Below are positions 47,742 through 55,758 of a DNA stretch of 64,000 nt, piece by piece. The first letter of the stretch is position 1; each line of letters begins with the position of its first letter. Under the pieces are notes generated by a model, which saw only the letters and a program-made list of their open reading frames with translations, was not told the DNA's origin and did no database searches. The DNA comes from Pantoea sp. Ep11b (GTDB lineage Bacteria > Pseudomonadota > Gammaproteobacteria > Enterobacterales > Enterobacteriaceae): positions 2,666,001-2,730,000 of the forward strand of contig NZ_CP160631.1 of assembly GCF_040783975.1 (NCBI RefSeq). The letters are read 5' to 3'. The position numbers and the translations under genes are program-made.

Positions 47742-48144
47742 CAGTAATAAACCGTCTGACGATATCTCTGCAGACGATCTGTGGGCTGAAGCGATGAATG
47801 AGCAGGTCGGCAGCAGCAGCAGCGCGCCGCAGACCGATGACGTCTTTAAATCATTCGACAGCGGCAATGTCGCTGGCTCGCTGCAGGATATCGACCTGAT
47901 TATGGATATCCCGGTGAAGCTCACCGTAGAACTGGGCCGCACCAAGATGACGATCAAAGAGCTGCTGCGTCTGACGCAGGGTTCCGTGGTGTCACTGGAT
48001 GGCCTGGCGGGTGAACCGCTGGATATTCTGATCAACGGTTACCTGATCGCGCAGGGTGAAGTGGTGGTCGTGAACGACAAATATGGCGTGCGCATCACCG
48101 ACATCATCACCCCGTCTGAACGTATGCGTCGTCTGAGTCGCTAA
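47734..48144 (+). CDS. fliN: flagellar motor switch protein FliN
   Basis: The 136-residue protein forms the bottom of the C ring. The acidic N-terminal third is variable. The C-terminal SpoA domain (IMDIPVKLTVELGRTKMTIKELLRL to ITDIITPSERMRRL) is nearly identical to E. coli. Its start is inside fliM. Confidence 0.98.
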   Translation: MTDSNKPSDDISADDLWAEAMNEQVGSSSSAPQTDDVFKSFDSGNVAGSLQDIDLIMDIPVKLTVELGRTKMTIKELLRLTQGSVVSLDGLAGEPLDILINGYLIAQGEVVVVNDKYGVRITDIITPSERMRRLSR

Positions 48145-48157
48145 AGAGCCACTGACT

Positions 48158-48556
48158 ATGAACAGCCAGAATCAAACGCTGCAGACGGCGACGCCGCACG
48201 CGCAGGCGATCTCTACCGGCTCTATGCTGGCGCAGGTCAGCAGCGTCTTAGCCGTAATTATTCTGTTGATTCTGGCCTGCGCCTGGCTGGCACGTCGTGC
48301 CGGCTTCGCGCCGAAGAAAGTCAGTAGCCAGGAGCTGAAGCTCACCGCCAGCGTCTCCGTTGGCCAGCGTGAGCGCGTCGTGATTGTTGATACGGCCGAT
48401 GCCCGTCTGGTGCTGGGCGTCACCGCGCAGCAGATTACCCATCTGCACACGCTGCCACCGGGTCAGCCGGTCTCCGTGACGCCGGACAATCGTGCGCCAC
48501 AGGATTTTCGTCAGTTATTACAGAATCTGGTTAAACGTCCCGGAAAACCACAATGA
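48158..48556 (+). CDS. fliO: flagellar export protein FliO
   Basis: The 132-residue protein helps FliP assemble into the export gate. It has one membrane segment (about 24-46, [21 protein letters not shown]) followed by a cytoplasmic domain with the [20 protein letters not shown] block. It overlaps fliP by four bases. Confidence 0.92.
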   Translation: MNSQNQTLQTATPHAQAISTGSMLAQVSSVLAVIILLILACAWLARRAGFAPKKVSSQELKLTASVSVGQRERVVIVDTADARLVLGVTAQQITHLHTLPPGQPVSVTPDNRAPQDFRQLLQNLVKRPGKPQ

Positions 48557-49287
48557 TGCGTCGACTGCTTCCTTTACTGCCACTGCTGTTACTGGCACCG
48601 GCTGCCCATGCCCAGCTGCCGGGTCTGGTGAGTCACTCGCTGCCTGGCGGCGGTCAGAGCTGGTCCCTGCCGGTTCAGACGCTGGTCTTTATCACCGCCC
48701 TGACCTTTATCCCGGCGGTGCTGCTGATGATGACCAGCTTCACCCGCATCATCATTGTATTCGGTTTACTGCGTAACGCCCTGGGCACCCCCTCGGCGCC
48801 GCCGAACCAGGTTCTGCTCGGTCTGTCGCTGTTTCTGACCTTCTTTATTATGGCGCCGACCTTCGACAAAATTTATCAGGATGCTTATCTGCCGTTCAGT
48901 CAGGACAAGATCAGCATGGATGTCGCGATTGAGAAAGGTGCTCAGCCGCTGCGTGACTTTATGCTGCGTCAGACTCGCGAGGCGGATCTCGCCCTGTTTG
49001 CCAGGCTGGCCAATACCGCGCCGATTGCCGGTCCGGAAGCCGTGCCGATGCGCATTCTGCTGCCAGCCTATGTGACCAGTGAACTCAAGACCGCTTTCCA
49101 GATTGGCTTTACCGTCTTTATTCCGTTCCTGATCATTGACCTGGTGGTAGCCAGCGTGCTGATGGCGCTGGGGATGATGATGGTTCCACCCGCGACCATA
49201 TCGCTGCCGTTTAAACTGATGCTGTTTGTTCTGGTCGATGGCTGGCAACTGCTGGTCGGTTCACTGGCGCAAAGTTTCTACTCCTGA
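48553..49287 (+). CDS. fliP: flagellar export gate protein FliP
   Basis: The 244-residue integral membrane protein has a cleavable signal peptide (about 1-20, ending AHAQ), unusual for the export gate but typical of FliP. Motifs include [24 protein letters not shown] and [24 protein letters not shown]. It forms the pentameric core of the gate. Confidence 0.97.
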   Translation: MMRRLLPLLPLLLLAPAAHAQLPGLVSHSLPGGGQSWSLPVQTLVFITALTFIPAVLLMMTSFTRIIIVFGLLRNALGTPSAPPNQVLLGLSLFLTFFIMAPTFDKIYQDAYLPFSQDKISMDVAIEKGAQPLRDFMLRQTREADLALFARLANTAPIAGPEAVPMRILLPAYVTSELKTAFQIGFTVFIPFLIIDLVVASVLMALGMMMVPPATISLPFKLMLFVLVDGWQLLVGSLAQSFYS

Positions 49288-49312
49288 TCCCCCTTTTTTA
49301 CCGGAGCAACAC

Positions 49313-49582
49313 ATGACACCTGAATCAGTAATGGTAATGGGACAGGAAGCGATGCGCGTCGCCCTGATGCTGGCCGCCCCGCTGCTGCTGGCCGCGCTGG
49401 TCAGCGGCCTGCTGATCAGCCTGATCCAGGCGGCGACCCAGGTCAACGAACAGACCTTATCCTTTATTCCCAAGATCCTGGCGGTCGCCACCACCGGTAT
49501 CATTGCCGGACCGTGGATGCTGAATCTGCTGCTGGACTACATCCGTACCGTCTTTACTAACCTGCCTTATATCATCGGCTGA
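49313..49582 (+). CDS. fliQ: flagellar export gate protein FliQ
   Basis: The 89-residue protein has two membrane helices and the [20 protein letters not shown] block characteristic of FliQ. I start at ATG 49313 ([10 protein letters not shown]) behind CCGGAG; the longer frame runs back into fliP. Its stop overlaps the fliR start (TGATG). Confidence 0.96.
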   Translation: MTPESVMVMGQEAMRVALMLAAPLLLAALVSGLLISLIQAATQVNEQTLSFIPKILAVATTGIIAGPWMLNLLLDYIRTVFTNLPYIIG

Positions 49583-50367
49583 TGATTACTCTCGACAGCA
49601 GTCAGCTGGTTCAGTGGGTCAGCCAGTTCTTCTGGCCGCTGGTGCGCATCATGGCGTTGTTCGCCACCGCACCCATCCTCAGTGAACGATCTGTCAGCAA
49701 GCGTGTCAAAATCGGTCTGGCGGTGATGATCACCTGGCTGCTGATGCCGCTGTTACCTGCAGTGAATGTCACCCTGTTTTCTCCGGCGGGTTTCTGGCTG
49801 CTTATTCAGCAGATGCTGATTGGTATCGCGCTCGGCTTTACCATGCAGTTTGCCTTTGCGGCTGTGCGCTGCGCCGGTGAAGTGATTGGTCTGCAGATGG
49901 GCATCTCCTTCGCCACCTTTTTCGATCCCGGCAGCCGTCTTAACATGCCGGTACTGGCCCGTTTCCTCGACATGCTGGCGATGTTACTGTTCCTGACCTT
50001 CAACGGGCATTTATGGCTGATCTCGCTGCTGGCGGACAGTTTTCATACGCTGCCGATTGGCGGACACCCGCTGAATGCCAATGCGTTTATGGCGCTGGTG
50101 AAATCGGGCGGATTAATTTTCCTTAATGGCATGATGTTAGCGCTACCCTTAATCGTTTTGTTACTCATGCTAAATCTGGTACTAGGTTTGTTAAACCGTG
50201 TTTCACCACAGTTATCAATCTTCGCAATTGGCTTTCCGATTACCTTAACAGTCGGAATTTTAACCATCAGCCTGCTGATGCCCCTTCTCGCCCCGTTCTG
50301 CGAGCATTTGTTCGGGGAAGTCTTTGATTTACTCACCCTGTTCCTGACAGAACTATCCCGTCCCTGA
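49582..50367 (+). CDS. fliR: flagellar export gate protein FliR
   Basis: The 261-residue integral membrane protein has about six membrane segments. Motifs [34 protein letters not shown] and [23 protein letters not shown] match FliR. It is the last gene of the flagellar run. No clear intrinsic terminator follows. Confidence 0.96.
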   Translation: MITLDSSQLVQWVSQFFWPLVRIMALFATAPILSERSVSKRVKIGLAVMITWLLMPLLPAVNVTLFSPAGFWLLIQQMLIGIALGFTMQFAFAAVRCAGEVIGLQMGISFATFFDPGSRLNMPVLARFLDMLAMLLFLTFNGHLWLISLLADSFHTLPIGGHPLNANAFMALVKSGGLIFLNGMMLALPLIVLLLMLNLVLGLLNRVSPQLSIFAIGFPITLTVGILTISLLMPLLAPFCEHLFGEVFDLLTLFLTELSRP

Positions 50368-50995
50368 ACATTAAGTTTCTAACTATCTTTACGTTATGAA
50401 ACTTAAGTATCGCAAAACCATACGTGCATTTTCCGAACCATGTTTTTCAGAATGCAACTAAGGAAATTCTGATAAATGTGCGCAGAGTCTGAAAATAATT
50501 CTTATTAAACCGGGCTTCGCGTATTTTAGTTGGGTGGTTCACGGAAGCACTTAGACTGTGAATTGGCGGGCAAATCCGGTAAACCCATGAATTTGATAGA
50601 AAAAAAACTTTAAGTGATTTTTCTTGTTAAAAAATGTTTTTTCCGGCATTGTCATCGCACGCTGAGGCGTCACACTTTCGTAAAACAAATGCTTTTGAGA
50701 ATTATCCTATCAGAAAACTCTGTGTTTTCAGGGATAGTGATTTTGCTCTCAAAAAAACGCGTTTTACTTAACCTCCGGCACTTCACTGGCATTCCCCGCC
50801 ACGGCCGGAGAATGTATGACGTCAGGGCAGCACAAAATTTTTGCAGAACGGGTCAGGGATGAAGACTTTTACGGGCGGTTGCCTGTTGCCAAACTGCACG
50901 AGCAGAATAAAAAAGTACCTAAGAAATCTCTCTCGTACCGCAACGCGTATTCATCGTTGATTTAAACGGATAACAAATTGGTGAGGGTCGCTATT
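50368..50995. other. long leader region of rcsA
   Basis: These 628 bp carry no supported gene. They are AT-rich with A and T runs, typical of H-NS-silenced promoters. An RcsAB-like box is present at 50696-50709. An 82-codon frame at 50614-50862 has no ribosome-binding site and is not called. Confidence 0.65.
50696..50709 (+). promoter_or_regulatory. RcsAB-box-like site upstream of rcsA
   Basis: TGAGAATTATCCTA matches the RcsAB consensus TAAGAATATTCCTA closely. It lies about 290 bp upstream of the rcsA start. A comparable upstream box mediates rcsA autoactivation in other enterics. Confidence 0.68.
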
Positions 50996-51631
50996 ATGCC
51001 AACTATTATTATGGATTCCTGCAACTACACACGCCTGGGATTAACAGACTACATGTCTTTAAAAGGAGTTAAGAAGAAGAACATCTCGTCTGTCTCCGAT
51101 ATTGAACAACTACAGCAAAAATGTGAGCAATTAAATCCTGGTGTCGTCTTTATTAATGAAGATTGCTTCATTCATGAGTCTGACTCCAGCGAACGCATTC
51201 GCAGCATTATTACACAGCATCCTGACACACTGTTTTTTATATTCATGGCGATCAGCAATATCCATTTTGAGGAATATCTCTACGTTCGTAAGAACCTGAT
51301 TATTACGTCAAAATCGATGAAGACTTCGACCCTTGATTCCTTACTCAGTACCTATTTGCAGAAGAAGCTTAACCAGTCTGCGCGCATCTCTTCGGGCATG
51401 GATGTACATCCGCTGACGCTGAGCCAGACTGAATCAAACATGCTGAAAATGTGGATGTCAGGTCATGATACCATCCAGATTTCAGACAAGATGCAAATTA
51501 AGGCCAAGACGGTTTCGTCGCACAAAGGGAATATTAAACGCAAAATCAAAACCCATAATAAGCAGGTTATTTATCATGTTGTTCGTTTGACGGATAATGT
51601 GACCTCGGGTATTTACGTTAATATTCGCTGA
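50996..51631 (+). CDS. rcsA: capsule and motility regulator RcsA
   Basis: RcsA is the unstable partner of RcsB that activates exopolysaccharide genes and represses flhDC. The 211-residue protein begins [16 protein letters not shown] and has [11 protein letters not shown] in the receiver-like N-terminal half. Its LuxR-type helix-turn-helix near the C terminus ([20 protein letters not shown]) is almost identical to E. coli. I use ATG 50996 rather than the frame's earlier codon at 50978, matching the E. coli start. It follows the fliR block as in E. coli. Confidence 0.96.
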   Translation: MPTIIMDSCNYTRLGLTDYMSLKGVKKKNISSVSDIEQLQQKCEQLNPGVVFINEDCFIHESDSSERIRSIITQHPDTLFFIFMAISNIHFEEYLYVRKNLIITSKSMKTSTLDSLLSTYLQKKLNQSARISSGMDVHPLTLSQTESNMLKMWMSGHDTIQISDKMQIKAKTVSSHKGNIKRKIKTHNKQVIYHVVRLTDNVTSGIYVNIR

Positions 51632-51646
51632 TTGTCGCAGCACAGG

Positions 51647-51671
51647 AACCGGCCTTTATGGCCGGTTTTTT
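51647..51671 (+). terminator. rcsA terminator
   Basis: The stem AACCGGCC / GGCCGGTT with loop TTTAT is followed by a T run, 16 bp after the rcsA stop. Confidence 0.9.
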
Positions 51672-51709
51672 ATTGCGCGAAATTGCGATCTGCGTCTCAC
51701 TCTGGCTGT

Positions 51710-51736
51710 TAAGCCTTCTGCTCCGGCTGCCGATGT
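51710..51736 (+). promoter_or_regulatory. sigma-28 promoter of the chemoreceptor gene
   Basis: TAAG-N15-GCCGATGT has the required spacing. The -10 octamer matches at seven of eight bases and the -35 core at three of four. It lies 31 bp before the chemoreceptor start. Confidence 0.7.
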
Positions 51737-51767
51737 TAAGTTTTATAACAATCAGCCTCATGAGAGC

Positions 51768-53480
51768 ATGGATATGAACACTGCAGTAGATAATGATGGA
51801 CAGAAAAGCGCGGGCCTCTGGCAGAATCTCCGTCTGGTGCCGCTGTTTAGCCTGATCTTCGGCGGCATTTTGCTGCTGTTTGCACTCTGTATCGGTGTCG
51901 CCAGTTACTTCCTGATTTTAAGCAATCACTCTCTTGATGATGCGACCAACGAGATTCAGGTTCGCATGGGCCTTTCAAACAGTTCGAACCATCTGCGTAC
52001 CGCCCGCCTGACTATTATCCAGGCCGGTGCCGCCGCGCGTATCGGGGAAATGGATGAGTTTCGTGCCAATGTGGCAGCGGCCGAAAAACGCATCCAGCAG
52101 GCCAAAGAGGGCTTCGCCGTGTATGAAGCGCGGGAGGTAAAATCGCCCGCCGACACGGAACTCGATAGCAGCCTGAAGGCCCGCTTCAACGATTACATCA
52201 CCAAAGGCCTGATCCCGATGATCAACGCCGGTAAAGAGGGCAGCTTCGAGGGCATTATCGCCCAGGAAACCGATGTAACCCGCAAGCTGGATGATGACTA
52301 CAACGCGGTATTGCTGAAGGCGATCAAGATCCGTACTGACCGGGCGATGGCGATCAATGCGCAGGCGGACCATCAGTCGCGCGTCGGCTTTATCTCAATG
52401 GCGGTGGCCTTTGCCGCCGCGCTGGTGCTGGTGCTGATGACCTTTGTCTTCCTGCGCCGCGTAGTCATCACGCCGCTGCGCCTGTCGGTGCAGCGTATCG
52501 AACGTATTGCTCAGGGTGACCTGACCTCCCCGCCTCTGCCGCATGGCCGCAGTGAGATCGGCACGCTGATCTATAACCTGCAGCTGATGCAGCAGGCGCT
52601 GGTCACCACCGTGGGAACGGTGCGTGAAGGTGCGGTGGCGATCTATCAGGGTTCCAGTGAGATTTCTGCCGGTAACACCGACCTCTCGTCACGCACCGAG
52701 CAGCAGGCCGCCGCGCTGGAGCAGACCGCTGCCAGCATGGAGCAGCTGACCGCGACAGTGAAACAGAACGCCGAGAATGCACACCACGCCAGTCAGCTCG
52801 CGGCCGATGCCTCCGGCAAAGCGCGCAGCGGGGGCGAACTGGTGGGCAGCGTGGTGAAAACCATGAACAATATTTCTGGCAGTTCGAAGAAGATTGCCGA
52901 GATCACCAACGTCATTAACAGTATCGCCTTCCAGACCAACATCCTGGCGCTGAATGCGGCGGTTGAAGCCGCGCGTGCCGGTGAACAGGGTCGTGGCTTC
53001 GCGGTCGTGGCCAGTGAGGTGCGGAATCTCGCACAGCGCAGTGCGCAGGCGGCTAAAGAGATTGAATCCCTGATCGCCGAGTCGGTCACGCTGATTAATG
53101 ACGGCTCGCATCAGGTTGGTGCCGCCGGCAACACCATGGGTGAAATTGTCGAAGCGGTGCGTCGCGTGACCGATATTATGTCGGAGATCGCGGCGGCGTC
53201 GGACGAGCAGAGCCGGGGGATTCAGCAGGTCAGCCAGGCCGTTACCGAGATGGATAATGTGACCCAGCAGAACGCCTCACTGGTGGAAGAAGCCACCGCC
53301 GCAGCCGCCTCGCTGGAAGATCAGGCAGGCAAACTGACCCAGGCCGTGGCAGCGTTCCGTCTGCAGGACGCGCCCGCCGCCGCCCGGACGCCTGCGCGTG
53401 AGGCGGCAGCGTTAAAGAGCCCTGCTATTGCCTCCCGTCCGGCGCTGGCCGCCGGTAACGATAACTGGGAAACCTTCTGA
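51768..53480 (+). CDS. methyl-accepting chemotaxis protein
   Basis: This 570-residue inner-membrane chemoreceptor has a first membrane segment (about 22-47), a four-helix Tar-like periplasmic sensor (about 48-200) and a second membrane segment (about 203-228). A HAMP domain (about 229-280) and a long signalling hairpin follow, whose tip reads NAAVEAARAGEQGRGFAVV. The C-terminal pentapeptide NWETF is the tether for CheR and CheB, marking it as a high-abundance-type receptor. The ligand is not evident. It is a single-gene unit between rcsA and dsrB, where E. coli has none. ATG 51774 is an alternative start. Confidence 0.95.
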   Translation: MDMNTAVDNDGQKSAGLWQNLRLVPLFSLIFGGILLLFALCIGVASYFLILSNHSLDDATNEIQVRMGLSNSSNHLRTARLTIIQAGAAARIGEMDEFRANVAAAEKRIQQAKEGFAVYEAREVKSPADTELDSSLKARFNDYITKGLIPMINAGKEGSFEGIIAQETDVTRKLDDDYNAVLLKAIKIRTDRAMAINAQADHQSRVGFISMAVAFAAALVLVLMTFVFLRRVVITPLRLSVQRIERIAQGDLTSPPLPHGRSEIGTLIYNLQLMQQALVTTVGTVREGAVAIYQGSSEISAGNTDLSSRTEQQAAALEQTAASMEQLTATVKQNAENAHHASQLAADASGKARSGGELVGSVVKTMNNISGSSKKIAEITNVINSIAFQTNILALNAAVEAARAGEQGRGFAVVASEVRNLAQRSAQAAKEIESLIAESVTLINDGSHQVGAAGNTMGEIVEAVRRVTDIMSEIAAASDEQSRGIQQVSQAVTEMDNVTQQNASLVEEATAAAASLEDQAGKLTQAVAAFRLQDAPAAARTPAREAAALKSPAIASRPALAAGNDNWETF

Positions 53481-53566
53481 GTCAGGCGGCTGACACTGCG
53501 GCCACTGCTAACCGAACAACCGGCCGGATGAGTGCGTAACGCCCGTCGCCACCCGGCCTCAGAGAG

Positions 53567-53607
53567 CAAAAAGCCGCCTTCCCGTTTTGCGGGAAGGCGG
53601 CTTTTTT
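53567..53607. terminator. shared terminator between chemoreceptor and dsrB
   Basis: A perfect 14-bp stem AAGCCGCCTTCCCG / CGGGAAGGCGGCTT is flanked by A and T runs, so it can end transcription from both convergent genes. Confidence 0.92.
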
Positions 53608-53621
53608 ACGTCACGTCAGGT

Positions 53622-53816
53622 TCAGGCGTCCTCGTAAGGCTCAACAAAAATCCCATCCGGCTGATGCAGCTCATTAAAGAACCAGATTCCCAGCGGGTAA
53701 TCTTCGAGCGCGACCAGAAACATGGTGCCCTCATTAAATGGCTCCATAGCCAGAATAGTGCCGGTGCGGCGCGGGCCGCCATCGGTTTTGACGCTGACGC
53801 GGTCATTGACCTTCAT
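53622..53816 (-). CDS. dsrB: DsrB protein
   Basis: This 64-residue protein matches E. coli DsrB from [19 protein letters not shown] to [17 protein letters not shown]. Its function is not established; in E. coli it is a sigma-S-linked gene in the rcsA-dsrA region. AGGAGA precedes the start. Gene order rcsA...dsrB...yodD matches E. coli. Confidence 0.95.
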   Translation of the reverse strand: MKVNDRVSVKTDGGPRRTGTILAMEPFNEGTMFLVALEDYPLGIWFFNELHQPDGIFVEPYEDA

Positions 53817-53879
53817 TATCGGTTCTCCTGATGAGTAGCTGAATACAGTCTAAACGAAGAACCGTGGCGATGCAGCGCG

Positions 53880-54038
53880 TTAGCGACGGGCAATCACCCA
53901 GACAGCATGAACGATACCAGGAATATAACCACAGAGAGTCAGCAGAATATTCAGCCAGAAAGCGCCGCCAAAACCGACCTGCATAAACACGCCCAGCGGT
54001 GGCAACAGGATAGCGATAATAATTTTTAAGATGTCCAT
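53880..54038 (-). CDS. YqaE/Pmp3 family small membrane protein
   Basis: This 52-residue peptide reads MDILKIIIAILLPPLGVFMQ at its start and continues with WLNILLTLCGYIPGIVHAVWV. The two hydrophobic segments, the LLPPLGV motif and the GYIPGIVHA motif define the Pmp3/YqaE family, which is linked to membrane hyperpolarisation and salt or stress responses. AAGGG lies upstream of the ATG. It lies between dsrB and yodD, an insertion relative to E. coli K-12. Confidence 0.93.
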   Translation of the reverse strand: MDILKIIIAILLPPLGVFMQVGFGGAFWLNILLTLCGYIPGIVHAVWVIARR

Positions 54039-54253
54039 AACCCTTCCTTTAGGTGTTGAAATAAATCAGCTTTATCTTCAACTATAGCTGAATCTGCTCT
54101 CTTCAGGCGAAAAGTCAGGTAAATCTGAGTAAGGTTACACCTTTTCGCTTTCCTGACAGTTCGCTGCCGGACTTCTGACGTGCCGGGCCGTTACACTCAT
54201 CCTGCTGCTGCCCCCCCCAGAGGTGCAGCCAACCTGTTAGTAACAAGGATTTT

Positions 54254-54277
54254 GCCCGCGCAGCGCGGGCTTTTTTT
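54254..54277 (+). terminator. orphan intrinsic terminator upstream of yodD
   Basis: The 7-bp GC stem GCCCGCG / CGCGGGC with loop CAG is followed by seven T residues on the plus strand. No plus-strand gene precedes it after the chemoreceptor terminator, so it implies a short transcript from about 54050 on. Confidence 0.82.
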
Positions 54278-54352
54278 CTGCGATCTGCCTGGACTCCCCT
54301 TTTACTACCGCGTTCTATACTGATCACTCTGTTTGCATCCGGAGGTCAGCAC

Positions 54353-54586
54353 ATGACAGACGAAAAACAGCACAGCGACGGGCAACCGTCCGAACTGAAG
54401 GTGGATATCGAGGGATTACTGGCGGCGATTCAGGCCAGGACATCGGGAGAGGTGCGGGATTATATGGAGCAGGAGCAGGCGCCACGGCTGGAAGCGGATG
54501 GCCAGATTTTCCACTCTTACAGCGAACTGGCTGAGGCATTCGAAATCGATATCTGCGATTACCGCGCCAGTGAAGCGAATCGCTGA
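54353..54586 (+). CDS. yodD: stress protein YodD
   Basis: The 77-residue acidic protein aligns with E. coli YodD (75): VDIEGLLAAIQ, GQIFHSYSELAEAFEIDICDY and the terminal EANR. YodD is induced by peroxide, cadmium and acid in E. coli, with unknown mechanism. CCGGAGG precedes the start. It is convergent with dsrA, whose terminator lies just after its stop. Confidence 0.88.
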   Translation: MTDEKQHSDGQPSELKVDIEGLLAAIQARTSGEVRDYMEQEQAPRLEADGQIFHSYSELAEAFEIDICDYRASEANR

Positions 54587-54596
54587 AATCGATTTC

Positions 54597-54667
54597 AAAA
54601 AAATACCCGGCGGGATGGCCGGGTAAAAATTCAATTCGTTACACCAGGGAATTCTTAACACCTGTGC
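54597..54667 (-). ncRNA. dsrA: small regulatory RNA DsrA
   Basis: On the minus strand a CCTGGTGTAACGAATT core is preceded by GCACAGG, with which it can form the first stem. It is followed by a U-rich single-stranded stretch (the Hfq and rpoS-pairing region) and a terminator ACCCGGC...GCCGGGT plus T run. The core matches E. coli DsrA (TTTCCTGGTGTAACGAATTTT). It lies between yodD and yedP on the minus strand, the E. coli location as I recall it. It should stimulate rpoS translation and repress hns. TAATCT fits a -10. The middle stem-loop of E. coli DsrA is shortened here, and the 5' end is approximate. Confidence 0.82.
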
Positions 54668-54939
54668 AGATTACGCTATCCCACAGGCGAAACAAGCACC
54701 TGATATGCACATTTCTGCACCCTATCCGGAAATTTCAGTTCTGAAGTTACCGAAAATACCGCGTCAGACAGCCACTTAGCCTCTGCGCACTTCGCGCACG
54801 TCGCCTGTTCCGGCACGAATTTTTAAGATTAATCCTGGATTCATCGCAGACGGCACATTAAAAAAAGTGTGCGCCAGATTCAACTATAATATTGAAAAAT
54901 CGCTGCTTTAGCCGCGAACGTGATGAAAGGAGCCTGTTA

Positions 54940-55728
54940 ATGCCCACTCTCCATCAGCCGTTAATGATCGTTACCGACCTGGATGGTTCATTGCTCGACC
55001 ATCACACCTATCGCTGGGATGCGGCCAGTGAATGGCTTGCCACGCTGAAACAGCAGGCCGTGCCGCTGGTGATCTGTTCCAGTAAAACGGCCGCCGAGAT
55101 TATTCCGCTGCAGAAAAGGCTGGGTATCAGCGGCTCGCCCTTTATTGCGGAGAACGGCGCCGTGGTACAGACGCACGATCAGCAGCGGGTTCGCCTGGAT
55201 GACACGCAGACCTATGAGGCGATCTGCGAACGGCTGGCCGCCATGAAAGCCACCTGGCGCTTCACCGGTTTTCATGACTTCTCCGACCCGGACGTGGCTT
55301 CAATGACCGGCCTGAGCGAGGCAGATGCGGCGCTGTCGCGTCAGCGCGACGCCTCCGAGGTGGTGGTCTGGCGCGACAGTGAGGAGGCGCTGGCGCAGTT
55401 TCGCGAGGCGCTGGGCGCTGAAGGCCTGGCCCTGACTCAGGGTGGCCGTTTCTGGCATGTGATGCCCGCGGGCTGCGGCAAGGGCCAGGCGCTGCGCTGG
55501 CTGCTGGATCACTCACCCGGTGAGTCGCGCGTCACCATCGGTCTGGGCGACGGGCCCAACGATGCCCCGATGCTGGATGCGGTGGACTACGCCGTGGTGA
55601 TCCGGGGCTACAGTAAAACACCGGTCACCCTTACCCGCACCGATCAGCAGCAGGTTTATCACACGGCGCATCACGGCCCTGAGGGCTGGCGTGAAGGGCT
55701 GGACTATTTTTTGACTCAACCTCAATAA
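54940..55728 (+). CDS. yedP: mannosyl/glucosyl-3-phosphoglycerate phosphatase (YedP-type)
   Basis: The 262-residue HAD phosphatase has motif I DLDGSLLD (about residues 13-20), motif II ICSSKTAAE, and a C-terminal GLGDGPNDAPMLDAVDYAVVI with motif IV. It matches the MPGP subfamily, which dephosphorylates mannosyl- or glucosyl-3-phosphoglycerate. The start at 54940 has AAAGGAG; the longer frame from 54892 has no such site. A TATAAT lies at 54885-54890. It is followed after 30 bp by a matching glycosyltransferase, so here the enzyme has a partner, unlike in E. coli K-12. Confidence 0.88.
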   Translation: MPTLHQPLMIVTDLDGSLLDHHTYRWDAASEWLATLKQQAVPLVICSSKTAAEIIPLQKRLGISGSPFIAENGAVVQTHDQQRVRLDDTQTYEAICERLAAMKATWRFTGFHDFSDPDVASMTGLSEADAALSRQRDASEVVVWRDSEEALAQFREALGAEGLALTQGGRFWHVMPAGCGKGQALRWLLDHSPGESRVTIGLGDGPNDAPMLDAVDYAVVIRGYSKTPVTLTRTDQQQVYHTAHHGPEGWREGLDYFLTQPQ

Positions 55729-55758
55729 GCTGCCCGCGGGCATTAAAAGGATGATGCG

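Noticed and set aside
50614..50862. An 82-codon frame upstream of rcsA
   Set aside because: It has no ribosome-binding site, sits in an AT-rich leader and has no protein-like hydrophobic pattern.
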